DNA from: Janthinobacterium sp. PAMC25594
GTDB lineage: Bacteria > Pseudomonadota > Gammaproteobacteria > Burkholderiales > Burkholderiaceae_D
Length of the DNA stretch: 64,000 bases
Reading direction: 5' to 3'
Assembly: GCF_019443505.1 (NCBI RefSeq)
Contig: NZ_CP080377.1
Span: forward strand, 124,001-188,000
Below, one piece after another: positions 38,413-46,654 of this stretch (the first letter of the stretch is position 1; every line of letters begins with the position of its first letter). The position numbers and the translations under genes are program-made. The notes beneath the pieces are model-generated. The model worked only from the letters and a program-made list of their open reading frames with translations. It had not been told where the DNA came from and ran no database searches.

Positions 38413-39006
38413 TCATGGCGCAAGCTCGTCGCCGCCTTCGCGCAGCAAGCCACAGCAGCTGCTTTTCAGTTTCCAGCGGAGTTTGATGCCGGTCTCGTAC
38501 CAGATGAAATACACCCAGAGATCCTTGTCCGGCAGCGCGTTGGGCGCTCTTTGCCTGTTTGACGCCAGCACTTCGTCGATGACGTCTTGCGGCACGCGCG
38601 ACTTGACGGCGACGCGGGCCGTCTGGATGGGCAGTGAGCGGGACAGGGCGTGTACCCCTTCGCTCCAGACTTGCCGCGCTACAGGATCAGCGGGCCTGTC
38701 CGGGTAGGGATAGAGCCATACCTGCCATTCGAACTCCACCCATTGCGGCAGTTCGCGGCCATCCGGCGCGGCACCCATGGTCTTGCCGCCAGTCATGGGA
38801 TTCTTGTCGGGTCCCAGGGAGCCAGGGGTCGGAAAAAATATGCTGTTCGCGGTTCGCGCGCGCAGCACGTCGACCTCTTTTCCTTTGATGCCGTTGCTGA
38901 AGGTCACGATCATGCCGGGGCCGTCCTGCGACCGTGTTACAGAGCAGGCTGTGCAGAGGGCGATGGCCGCCAGGAAGCAAATTACCTGGAGCAGATATTT
39001 TTTCAT
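38413..39006 (-). CDS. DUF2931-like lipoprotein, copy 1 (candidate lipase immunity)
   Basis: This 197-residue exported protein has N-terminal MKKYLLQVICFLAAIALCTA then Cys-Ser, a probable lipoprotein signal with a slightly unusual lipobox (Cys at -3). The body matches the other five copies: GMIVTFSNGIKGKEVDVLRA, PDGRELPQWVEFEWQVW, TARVAVKSRVPQDVIDEVLA, LWVYFIWYETGIKLRWKL and CCGLLREGGDEL. It looks like DUF2931. This copy has the SVTRSQD and KLKSSCCGL versions. The spacer before it is 2 bases shorter than the others, so the linker frame reads straight into this gene and could give a longer cytosolic form. Confidence 0.7.
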   Translation of the reverse strand: MKKYLLQVICFLAAIALCTACSVTRSQDGPGMIVTFSNGIKGKEVDVLRARTANSIFFPTPGSLGPDKNPMTGGKTMGAAPDGRELPQWVEFEWQVWLYPYPDRPADPVARQVWSEGVHALSRSLPIQTARVAVKSRVPQDVIDEVLASNRQRAPNALPDKDLWVYFIWYETGIKLRWKLKSSCCGLLREGGDELAP

Positions 39007-39089
39007 GACGTGCCTTGCAGGAAGGGTTGAAGGTGGAGCTGACGGCCACGGTGGGCGCGCCGGCCGGTGCTTGTTGCCTGCTGCTTTGG

Positions 39090-39686
39090 TCATGGCGCAA
39101 GCTCGTCGCCGCCTTCGCGCAGCAAGCCACAGCAGCTGCTTTTCAGTTTCCAGCGGAGTTTGATGCCGGTCTCGTACCAGATGAAATACACCCAGAGATC
39201 TTTGTCCGGCAGCGCGTTGGGCGCTCTTTGCCTGTTTGATACCAGTACTTCGTCAATGACGTCTTGCGGCACGCGCGATCGGACGGCGACGCGGGCCGTC
39301 TGGATGGGTAGTGAGCGGGACAGGGCGTGCACGCCGTCACTCCAGACTTGCCGCGCTACAGGATCAGAGGGCCTGTCCGGGTAGGGATAGGGCCATACCT
39401 GCCACTCGAACTCCACCCATTGCGGCAGTTCGCGTCCATCCGGTGCGGCACCCATGGTAGCCCCGCCGTCTTTCATGGGGTTCTTGGAGGGTCCCAGGGA
39501 GCCGGGGGTCGGAAAAAATACGCTGTTCGCCGTTCTGGCACGCAGTACGTCGACCTTCTTGCCTTTGATGCCGTTACTGAACGTTACGATCATGCCGGGT
39601 CCTTGCTGCGAGCGTGGTGCGGCACAGGCTGTGCAGAGGGCGATGGCCGCCAGGAAGCAAATTGCCTGGAGCAGATATGTTTTCAT
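39090..39686 (-). CDS. DUF2931-like lipoprotein, copy 2 (candidate lipase immunity)
   Basis: This is a 198-residue paralogue with signal MKTYLLQAICFLAAIALCTA before Cys. This copy combines the AAPRSQQ version behind the lipobox with the DGGATMGA version in the middle and the KLKSSCCGL C-terminus, so it is a mosaic of copy 4 (front) and copies 1/3/6 (back). The upstream linker ORF stop overlaps its start codon (ATGA), so translation is probably coupled to copy 3. Confidence 0.7.
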   Translation of the reverse strand: MKTYLLQAICFLAAIALCTACAAPRSQQGPGMIVTFSNGIKGKKVDVLRARTANSVFFPTPGSLGPSKNPMKDGGATMGAAPDGRELPQWVEFEWQVWPYPYPDRPSDPVARQVWSDGVHALSRSLPIQTARVAVRSRVPQDVIDEVLVSNRQRAPNALPDKDLWVYFIWYETGIKLRWKLKSSCCGLLREGGDELAP

Positions 39687-39775
39687 GATGGTGCCTTGCA
39701 GGAAGGGTTGAAGGTAGGGCCGGCGGCCACGGTGGGAGCGCCGGTCCGCTGGTCTTTGCCTAGCGGATTGGTCAT
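39683..39775 (-). CDS. 30-residue linker mini-ORF between lipoprotein copies 3 and 2
   Basis: It starts in an ATGA overlap with the stop of copy 3 and stops in an ATGA overlap with the start of copy 2. It begins MTNPLGKDQRTGAPTV and ends GPTFNPSCKAPS. The end matches the C-terminus of the two lipase toxins (APTINTSCKAPS). It is probably a remnant of the toxin gene kept as a translation coupler, not a functional peptide. Confidence 0.45.
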   Translation of the reverse strand: MTNPLGKDQRTGAPTVAAGPTFNPSCKAPS

Positions 39776-40368
39776 GGCGCAAGCTCGTCGCCGCCTTCGC
39801 GCAGCAGGCCACAGCAGCTGCTTTTCAGTTTCCAGCGGAGTTTGATGCCGGTCTCGTACCAGATGAAATACACCCACAGCATCTTGTCCGGCAGCGCCCG
39901 CGGCGCTCTTTGCCTGTTCGACACCAGCACTTCGTCGATGACGTCTTGCGGCACGCGCGACCGGACGGCGACGCGGGCCGTCTGGATGGGCAAGGCGCGC
40001 GACATGGTGTGCACGCCGTCACTCCATGCCTGCAGTGCTACCGGCTCGGCAGGCATGGAGGGATAGGGATAGGGCCATACCTTCCATTCGAACTCCACCC
40101 ATTGCGGCAGTTCGCGGCCATCCGGCGCGGCGCCCATGGTGGCCCCGCCGTCTTTCATGGGGTTCTTGGCCGGTCCCAGGGAGCCAGGGGTCGGAAAAAA
40201 TATGCTGTTCGCGGTTCGCGCGCGCAGCACGTCGACCTCTTTTCCTTGGATGCCGTTACTGAAGGTCACGATCATGCCGGGGCCGTCCTGTGAGCGTGTT
40301 ACAGAGCAGGCTGTGCAGAGGACGACGGTCGCCAGGACGCAAATTGCCTGGAGCAGATATTTTTTCAT
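39772..40368 (-). CDS. DUF2931-like lipoprotein, copy 3 (candidate lipase immunity)
   Basis: This is a 198-residue paralogue with signal MKKYLLQAICVLATVVLCTA before Cys. It has SVTRSQD, DGGATMGA and KLKSSCCGL versions, the same combination as copy 6 next to the Rhs toxin. It differs from all others in the middle (YPYPSMPAEPVALQAWSDG, PRALPDKMLWVYF). It is coupled by mini-ORFs on both sides. Confidence 0.7.
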   Translation of the reverse strand: MKKYLLQAICVLATVVLCTACSVTRSQDGPGMIVTFSNGIQGKEVDVLRARTANSIFFPTPGSLGPAKNPMKDGGATMGAAPDGRELPQWVEFEWKVWPYPYPSMPAEPVALQAWSDGVHTMSRALPIQTARVAVRSRVPQDVIDEVLVSNRQRAPRALPDKMLWVYFIWYETGIKLRWKLKSSCCGLLREGGDELAP

Positions 40369-40457
40369 GATGGCGCCTTGCAGGAAGTGTTGAAGGTAGG
40401 GCCGGCGGCCACGGTGGGAGCGCCGGTCCGCTGGTCTTTGCCTAGCGGATTGGTCAT
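40365..40457 (-). CDS. 30-residue linker mini-ORF between lipoprotein copies 4 and 3
   Basis: The arrangement is as at 39683: ATGA overlap with the stop of copy 4 and with the start of copy 3, 31 codons including stop. It ends GPTFNTSCKAPS, even closer to the toxin end APTINTSCKAPS. It is translated only if ribosomes restart at each overlap. Confidence 0.45.
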   Translation of the reverse strand: MTNPLGKDQRTGAPTVAAGPTFNTSCKAPS

Positions 40458-41047
40458 GGCGCAAGCTCGTCGCCGCCTTCGCGCAGCATCTTGCAACAGC
40501 CCTGCAGCAGCCTCCAGCGAAACTTGATTCCCGTCTCGTACCAGATGAAATACACCCAGAGATCCTTGTCCGGCAGCGCGTTGGGCGCTCTTTGCCTGTT
40601 TGATACCAGCACTTCGTCAATGACGTCTTGCGGCACGCGCGAGCGGACGGCGACGCGGGCCGTCTGGATGGGCAGTGAGCGGGACATGGCGTGCACGCTG
40701 TCACTCCAGACTTGCCGCGCTACAGGATCAGAGGGCCTGTCCGGGTAGGGATAGGGCCATACCTGCCATTCGAACTCCACCCATTGCGGCAGTTCGCGGC
40801 CATCGGGAGCGGCGCCCATGGTGGCTCCGCCGGTCATGGGATTCTTGTCTGGACCAAGTGAACCAGGAGTCGGAAAAAATATACCGTTCGCCGTTTTCGC
40901 GCGCAGCACGTCGACCTCTTTTCCTTTGATGCCGTTGCTGAAGGTCACGATCATGCCGGGGCCTTGCTGTGAGCGAGGTGCGGCACAGGCTGTGCAGAGG
41001 GCGATGGCCGCCAGGAAGCAAATTGCCTGGAGCAGATATGTTTTCAT
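40454..41047 (-). CDS. DUF2931-like lipoprotein, copy 4, directly behind the chimeric toxin
   Basis: This 197-residue paralogue overlaps the stop codon of the beta-helix/lipase chimera by 4 bases (ATGA). It is therefore the direct immunity candidate of that toxin. It has AAPRSQQ behind the lipobox, TGGATMGA in the middle and the divergent C-terminus FRWRLLQGCCKML shared only with copy 5. It is part of the duplicated segment 40454-42198. Confidence 0.75.
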   Translation of the reverse strand: MKTYLLQAICFLAAIALCTACAAPRSQQGPGMIVTFSNGIKGKEVDVLRAKTANGIFFPTPGSLGPDKNPMTGGATMGAAPDGRELPQWVEFEWQVWPYPYPDRPSDPVARQVWSDSVHAMSRSLPIQTARVAVRSRVPQDVIDEVLVSNRQRAPNALPDKDLWVYFIWYETGIKFRWRLLQGCCKMLREGGDELAP

Positions 41048-42198
41048 GATGGTGCCTTGCAGGAAGTGTTGATGGTAGGGGCGGTGGTCATGCTTAAGCC
41101 ATAACTGGCCAGCCAGAGCTTGTACTTGTTCATGTCCACCAGCCCGATATCGGGATTGGCCATCGTGCCGCACTTGTAAGCATCGGGGAATAAGTTGATA
41201 ACTCCAGTGGTATCGGAGGTCCGCTTGCCATCAAAGACCGCGTTAGTCTGCAGAACTTCCTGGCCATTTTCGTAAGTAACGTATCGTGTGAAAGTGGCAT
41301 CGCCGTCAGAGAATCTGTTGCCGCTGCGGTCATGCAAGATGGGGTTGGTGATGATGTCCCATCCATTTTTTTCTAGCTTTTTTTCGCTTATGGCAATTCC
41401 CTGTCCCTTTGCCTGTTCAACCATCCACATCAGCGCTACATCGGACAGGTCGCCCGTGCCGAAGCCGCCGCCGATGTCGGAATGGCTGCCGATGAATGCC
41501 TTTTCGAGGCGGTTCGCCGAGCTGGTCTGGCCGGGTCTGTCCATGATGGAGCGCAGATCGAAGTCATCCCCGCCGCCCCGGTGTTCGTTCAGCGCCACGG
41601 CGTGCACCGCGTATTTGACGGCGGCCGGTACTGAAAAGAAGTATTGTTTTTCGTCCTGATGCAATATGCCGAGATGCGGCACGGTATCCCACAGGCCTTC
41701 GAAGCGCAGGTTCAGGCAGCGGCTCTTGCCATCGATGACATAGGCGCCGTTATTTTTCTTGAGGTTGTCGGCAACGACATTGAGAAAAAAGCATGCCTCG
41801 GCTGCACCACGGCTGAAGCCCACCACGTCAATATTAAGAATGTTGGTATCGCTATCGGTTCCTATGAAATTGTTGAGAAATTTCAATCCCAGGCTCACGC
41901 GCTGGTCGAAGCCTTCGCCTGTAATGGCGCTGCCGGCGTAGGGCATATCCTGGTTGGTGGTGCCGATGCCGGTGATATAAAAAGCCTTTCCATTTTTGAT
42001 CTGGTCATAGACCTCGTAGAACTTCAGCACATTGGAAATCGAACTGTCCTGCTTCGGATGTTCGCTATTGCCCGTGCCATCAAACGCAAACAGGATCAGC
42101 CCGTTCGGATCGACATACTTGAGCGGATTGCCCGCGACATAGACGTAGCTGTTGGCGCCGGCGCCGGCGCGCAGGCCCAGCGGGTCGGGCGTCAGGTA
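40454..42198 (-). repeat. Duplicated toxin-tip/immunity segment, chimera copy
   Basis: This stretch carries lipoprotein copy 4, the whole lipase domain and the end of the Rhs core. It is collinear and nearly identical over long parts with 47334-49075. The match ends abruptly at 42198, right after the codons for the conserved Rhs motif LTPDPLGLRAG. Confidence 0.85.
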
Positions 42199-43182
42199 GA
42201 GCTTGTCGGCGCCGGTGACCTCGTTGTTGTCGATAATGACGTTGGGGCTGTTGATGAGCATAATCGCCTCTTTGGCGTTGAACAGCCCCTCGATGGTGAT
42301 TTTGTTGCCCCGGATGATTAAACCTGGCGCATCGCGTATCCATATGGCAGCGTATTGCTGGTAGTAAGAGCCAATATTCAGGTGGGCCGGTGGCTGGCGG
42401 GGTGGGGCAGGGATTGGCCTTGCGCGCTTGATGATAATGGTATTGTCGACCAACTGGTTGTTTGCGCCAAACAGCGCGACCGCCTCATGCCCCTCCACTT
42501 CGATGTGGCAATGACGAATGATATTGTTGCGGCCAACCAGATACGCGGCCAAGTCGCCGCTTTTGATGGTGAGGTTTTCCAGCAAGATATTGGTGTCGCC
42601 AAATTCCCGGAAGTTTGGGCCGTACCTATGTAGCGCCGTGTCGATTTGGTCGGGCCCCGGGCGATAATTCGGGCGTTGCTCCAGATACTGCCACCCCGTC
42701 AATGAAATGCCGCTACCTTTTACTTCAATAGTGCCATTTCGAAAGATTAGATTTTTTATCTTTATATGATTGACATATCCTCCAGAGTATCCATGGATAG
42801 CAACGCTGGCTCGGTCTGAACGTAACGCGTGACCGTTTAGGTCAAAGACAATGTCGCTATTAGAGAGTCTTACCAATGGACCTAAGCCGCCAGGCTCGCC
42901 AAGTAGGGTTGTTAATCCGGTATTTCTAACTATGTCCTGCTCAAGGCAGAAGTGCGCTGGGCCACTCAGTGCCAGACTTTGGCCGCTATGGAATATCCAG
43001 AAGCCCGCGGGAAACATGGTATCTTCACCTTGAATTCTAACGAGAGAGAGTTTGCTGGGCACCCGTACGTCATTGAGGCCATGAGGAAGAAGCACATGAA
43101 AACATTCTTGTCCAAAACTTGAACATGTCATTGCCAATCCGAAACATAGAACTGCAAAATTAAATATAATCCTGATATGCAT
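41044..43182 (-). CDS. Chimeric secreted toxin: beta-helix protein fused to Rhs tip and Tle1-like lipase
   Basis: This 712-residue protein has a signal peptide (NFAVLCFGLAMTCSSFG). Residues about 70-325 form right-handed parallel beta-helix coils (DIVFDLNGHAL, IKIKNLIFRNGTIEV, NIIRHCHIEVEGHEAVALFG, VIIDNNEVTG). At residue 328 the sequence switches within one coil to the Rhs core end (LTPDPLGLRAG, NPLKYVDPNGL) and then a DUF2235/Tle1-like lipase: FDGTGNSEH, nucleophile Ser457 in GFSRGAAEA, DTVPHLG, GSHSDIGGGFG. The lipase copy has about twenty substitutions relative to the Rhs protein, ten of them in one block before GFSRG, and one Arg-to-Cys change just after it. It overlaps lipoprotein copy 4 by 4 bases. 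Confidence 0.78.
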   Translation of the reverse strand: MHIRIIFNFAVLCFGLAMTCSSFGQECFHVLLPHGLNDVRVPSKLSLVRIQGEDTMFPAGFWIFHSGQSLALSGPAHFCLEQDIVRNTGLTTLLGEPGGLGPLVRLSNSDIVFDLNGHALRSDRASVAIHGYSGGYVNHIKIKNLIFRNGTIEVKGSGISLTGWQYLEQRPNYRPGPDQIDTALHRYGPNFREFGDTNILLENLTIKSGDLAAYLVGRNNIIRHCHIEVEGHEAVALFGANNQLVDNTIIIKRARPIPAPPRQPPAHLNIGSYYQQYAAIWIRDAPGLIIRGNKITIEGLFNAKEAIMLINSPNVIIDNNEVTGADKLYLTPDPLGLRAGAGANSYVYVAGNPLKYVDPNGLILFAFDGTGNSEHPKQDSSISNVLKFYEVYDQIKNGKAFYITGIGTTNQDMPYAGSAITGEGFDQRVSLGLKFLNNFIGTDSDTNILNIDVVGFSRGAAEACFFLNVVADNLKKNNGAYVIDGKSRCLNLRFEGLWDTVPHLGILHQDEKQYFFSVPAAVKYAVHAVALNEHRGGGDDFDLRSIMDRPGQTSSANRLEKAFIGSHSDIGGGFGTGDLSDVALMWMVEQAKGQGIAISEKKLEKNGWDIITNPILHDRSGNRFSDGDATFTRYVTYENGQEVLQTNAVFDGKRTSDTTGVINLFPDAYKCGTMANPDIGLVDMNKYKLWLASYGLSMTTAPTINTSCKAPS

Positions 43183-43403
43183 TTCACGCCCCGAGAGAGA
43201 GGTTACTTAGGAAGAATCGTGCCTTGGTAGAGTTTTCGGTCTAAAGGTTCGCCGTAATTGTTATGTAAATATGCTTGGTATTTGAGGCCGCTCAGCGTCA
43301 TCCGCATTTCAGTCGCACAAATTTTATATTCAATATTCTAATTGGCGTTGGTTTAAAATATTTATATCGGTAAATAGCATATTCAGAAGCGGCGAAATAT
43401 GAA

Positions 43404-44423
43404 CTATTGCTTCATATCGTCATCTAGGTACGTGTCAAGACCGGCCTGGTTATATACGCGTTTAACGAATAATTCCGGCTTTTTCTCCTGCCATTTCTTC
43501 ATCGCCTGAATCGGTGTTGCGTTATCCAAGGCGCGCTGGGGAATGTTGTGGTTGTAGATTTTCAGGTAATTGCGCAGCGTCGATTCCAGTTCGGCCCGGG
43601 AGCCGAAACGAGTCTGGTTGACGACCTCGCTGATACGGCCATTGAAGCGTTCGACCATGCCGTTGGTTTGCGGGTGACGCGGCGGAATCAATCGATGTTC
43701 GATCACCAATTGCTTGCACAGCACGTCAAAGACATGCTTGCCGCTCGGGATACGGTCGCCGCTGACAGGGTCTTTTTTCTTGCTGGTAAAACGGTCGGTG
43801 AACTGGCTGCCGTTGTCAGTGAGTAGTTTGACGATGGTGATCGGGCAAGCATTTTTCAGTTTGAGCAGGAAGTCGGTACTGCTGCTGTCGGACTGGTTGG
43901 CATAGATTTCCATGAAGACCCAGCGTGTGGCGCGGTCAATGGCGACGAACAGGTAACGGCGTTCGGTTTCATCGAGCATCTGCGGTAAGTACTTGATATC
44001 CATATGTAAAAAGCCCGGCTCGTAGTCCTTGAACGACTTTTTGGTAACCGGTTTGTCGTCTTCGAGTGCGGCCATTTTAAGCAAACTGGAGACACCATGG
44101 CGCCGCAAGCAGCGGCCCAGGGCGCCACGCGAAAGCGCCGGGTTGACGAACTCACGCGCCACCGCCAGCAAGTCGTCGGTGGGCAAAAGCAAGGTGGTGC
44201 GTAGCGCGATGACGACCAGTTCCTGCGCTGGCGTCAGCGTCGTATGCATGGTGTGGGGCCGGTGCGAACGGTCCTCGGCGCTGTCGCGGTTCTGCCATTT
44301 ACGGATCGTCAGGCGGCTCACGTTATAGCGCTCGGCAAGCTCCCGTTGGGGCAGTGTCGAGTTGCGGATTTCTTCCCGGATCAGGTGGGTGGTGCGGGCT
44401 CGGCTGTGAAGGGCTTGGGTCAT
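43404..44423 (-). CDS. IS481-family transposase
   Basis: This 339-residue DDE transposase looks intact. The N-terminal helix-turn-helix (PQRELAERYNVSRLTIRKW) is followed by the rve integrase core: FLHMDIKYLPQ (first Asp), KLLTDNGSQFTDRF (second Asp) and HPQTNGMVERFNGRISEVV (Glu). A candidate end reading TGTTGAGTACACTGTTGATT inward lies 40-60 bases before the gene (near 44465 on the minus strand). I could not find its partner in 43183-43403, an AT-rich stretch without genes, so the element limits and target duplication remain open. Confidence 0.88.
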   Translation of the reverse strand: MTQALHSRARTTHLIREEIRNSTLPQRELAERYNVSRLTIRKWQNRDSAEDRSHRPHTMHTTLTPAQELVVIALRTTLLLPTDDLLAVAREFVNPALSRGALGRCLRRHGVSSLLKMAALEDDKPVTKKSFKDYEPGFLHMDIKYLPQMLDETERRYLFVAIDRATRWVFMEIYANQSDSSSTDFLLKLKNACPITIVKLLTDNGSQFTDRFTSKKKDPVSGDRIPSGKHVFDVLCKQLVIEHRLIPPRHPQTNGMVERFNGRISEVVNQTRFGSRAELESTLRNYLKIYNHNIPQRALDNATPIQAMKKWQEKKPELFVKRVYNQAGLDTYLDDDMKQ

Positions 44424-44510
44424 GGCGCTGGCGGTGAGGTGACAGGAATCAACAGTGTACTCAACAGGCGCCTGGCTTTGAAGTAGGGCAAGCTGCGAAT
44501 AGGAATATGA

Positions 44511-45140
44511 TCACCCAATTCTAAACAGGTACGTCAATGTGACGATTGTCGGCAGTAGCCAGAACAGAGGCAGCAATTCAGTGGGTAATGGTGCTAATCC
44601 GCTGAGATTCAACACGAGCACTATATTGAATGTACCCACAAAGAAAGTAAAAGCAATGCATTTTTCTCGGTATGGCCGGCGCGACCGCCATAGGAACAGC
44701 AGTAAACCAAGTATTGCTATCAGGGAGGGCAGTACTAGGACGCACAGTAAGTAAAACAGAGCGACGAGACTAAAGTCAGCTGTTCTTGGCATCGGTGCTT
44801 CCATAGCACCGAGACGGATTGCATATGGCAATACCATCATGTAACTGCCGTGCAAAAAAAACAAAGGCCAGCACACCAACTGACTGATAAAACATACCGT
44901 CATCCCCTTGTGCGATGGAGGGTCAGTGGGAGGCGTTGCGAGAGCGTTCTGAATAAATAAATATGTGACTTCCCATATGACACAGCAGCCTTGGACCAGA
45001 ATGCTGGCATAAATTAATATGCTCATAGGGGTAGCAAAGTATGGGCTGCCCAGTATCAGTACACTGAGGGAGTAGATGCCATACAGACCCGGTGGCGAGA
45101 GCGCTGCCAGAACCAAGCGGATAGTTTTAGGCGACTTCAT
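44511..45140 (-). CDS. Six-helix inner-membrane protein of unknown function
   Basis: This 209-residue protein is almost entirely hydrophobic helices: LVLAALSPPGLYGIYSLSVL, ATPMSILIYASILVQGCCVI, VCFISQLVCWPLFFLHGSYM, LVALFYLLCVLVLPSLIAIL, IAFTFFVGTFNIVLVLNLSG and LLPLFWLLPTIVTLTYLF. The start at 45140 has a G-rich ribosome site. No family is recognised. It sits between a beta-helix gene and the transposase in the toxin region and could be an extra immunity protein or export helper; there is no direct proof. Confidence 0.6.
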   Translation of the reverse strand: MKSPKTIRLVLAALSPPGLYGIYSLSVLILGSPYFATPMSILIYASILVQGCCVIWEVTYLFIQNALATPPTDPPSHKGMTVCFISQLVCWPLFFLHGSYMMVLPYAIRLGAMEAPMPRTADFSLVALFYLLCVLVLPSLIAILGLLLFLWRSRRPYREKCIAFTFFVGTFNIVLVLNLSGLAPLPTELLPLFWLLPTIVTLTYLFRIG

Positions 45141-45366
45141 TATTCCGCCCCCCCAATGCCATTCATGAACTCGTCCTTGCCAAAAAGTATGGAAGGTGCC
45201 GTTGTCAAAGGTTGACAGCAATGCTGTGCAGGCCTGGCATAGGAGGAGTGGCTTTCTCTGCCAGAATGACTTGCGTACGGAAATCGACCGCGCGGCATTG
45301 TGATTTAGGCCCATTTTGTGTCCCTGGACAGTGGCGTGATAGCGCCGCAGGTAATGGCCATGCACG

Positions 45367-46407
45367 TCACCATAGACGCCACCATGGTTTCTTCATCCGT
45401 TTTTCAAATACATTGTTCTTTAATGTGGCCGTACTATCTTTCATCAAGACGACGGGAGCGTCCACCCCCACTATCGTGTTGCTCTCAACGCGCACGCCAA
45501 TGCTGGCGTCGGTGAGGTAGATGTTATGTCGGGTGGTGGATTTACCCTTGACCTCGATTCGATTACCGCTGATTAACGTACCGTTAGCTTGGTGCAGGGT
45601 TACGGCCGCACGCGGATTGTTTCGGGATTTGGACAGGTTCTCGTACTGATACAGGTAACCTTCGGAAGCATTGGCCAGCCATGTTGGAATGAGTGGGTCT
45701 GTGAGGACAATTATATTGTTCAGTATTTGGCCATTCGGTCCGGCCATCATGATGGCGCTGTCGCCGCCGCTCTCGATGACGCAGTTGCGAATGATATTGC
45801 CGTCTCCTTCCAGGATTACCCCCACGTTGTCAGTCTTGATGAGTAAATTATCCAGCACCACGCCTGATTTTTTGAAGCCGGGAAAATTTTTCGGTACCGG
45901 CTCGTCAATGCTGTACATGGGCCAGTGGTCTATGACCTCCACTGCCGTACCTAGGCCCCTGATGTCGAGAACACCATCCCGGATAGTGATGTTCTTGGCC
46001 ACAGGTTTCTCGTCCTCCTTATCAATCCGGACCGCGACAATACCGCTGGAGTGTCCGTCGCTGTGCAAGGTGTGGTTAGCCATGTCGACAGTGACGTCGT
46101 TCGCTATCACTCCAAGTAAATGACGATAAGGCGCTGGCCCGGTATGCCCAGCGAAGTCGGATAGGCGCTGTTGCCAGAAATCCTCTGCGATGCAGTACAG
46201 GCCCGAAGCCTTGATTACTGCCTCCTGATATGGTCCGAATCCTGGCCGAATTTCGATACAAGGCAGAAATGACTTGGCTACTAGACGCGGCGGCAACAGA
46301 ACTGGCGGGCTATCCATCCGCCATAACGTCCATGTAGCGAGCAGGAACCCAAGGATGAGTACGCGCATTCGGAATCGACGCGAACAGAATTGACGGCAGG
46401 TGTTCAT
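45367..46407 (-). CDS. Secreted right-handed beta-helix protein without toxin domain
   Basis: This is a 346-residue protein with a signal or anchor helix (RVLILGFLLATWTLW). The rest consists of parallel beta-helix coils of NosD/pectate-lyase type: VTVDMANHTLHSDGHSSGIV, ITIRDGVLDIRGLGTAVEVI, NIIRNCVIESGGDSAIMMAG, TLISGNRIEVKG, VRVESNTIVGVDAPVVLM. Order and style match the N-terminal 328 residues of the chimeric toxin, of which it is a paralogue. Here the helix ends naturally (LKNNVFEKRMKKPWWRLW) where the chimera switches to Rhs sequence. A GAGGA ribosome site precedes the ATG. Confidence 0.7.
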   Translation of the reverse strand: MNTCRQFCSRRFRMRVLILGFLLATWTLWRMDSPPVLLPPRLVAKSFLPCIEIRPGFGPYQEAVIKASGLYCIAEDFWQQRLSDFAGHTGPAPYRHLLGVIANDVTVDMANHTLHSDGHSSGIVAVRIDKEDEKPVAKNITIRDGVLDIRGLGTAVEVIDHWPMYSIDEPVPKNFPGFKKSGVVLDNLLIKTDNVGVILEGDGNIIRNCVIESGGDSAIMMAGPNGQILNNIIVLTDPLIPTWLANASEGYLYQYENLSKSRNNPRAAVTLHQANGTLISGNRIEVKGKSTTRHNIYLTDASIGVRVESNTIVGVDAPVVLMKDSTATLKNNVFEKRMKKPWWRLW

Positions 46408-46654
46408 TTTTTTTCCTCTGGTAGCGGCGCAGCTCCCTGGGGCAGAATGGTGCCAACGTAGTCAGATGGCTTTAATTTATTTAATGCTTCGCTGCGCTTT
46501 GCTTGGGCATCAAAGGGGTAAGGAGGTTCATGATGCGCGCGCTTCAATTCTCAGGCCACGTGCCGAACCGCTTGCGGTTGTTGCACGCACTGGCCTAAGA
46601 CTGCGCGTCGAGTGCCGTGTAGAGCTAGCCGTTGGTCGTTTCCAGGCGATTTGG

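Noticed and set aside
38114..38416. A 100-codon minus-strand frame that starts in an ATGA overlap with lipoprotein copy 1
   Set aside because: It starts like the other linkers (MTKSPGNDQ) but then becomes Arg/His/Gln-rich without pattern and runs into the next gene's start. It looks like a decayed linker, not a gene.
43183..43403. The second terminal repeat of the IS481 element
   Set aside because: I searched this AT-rich stretch for a match to the TGTTGAGTACACTG end near 44465 and found none, so the element borders are left open.
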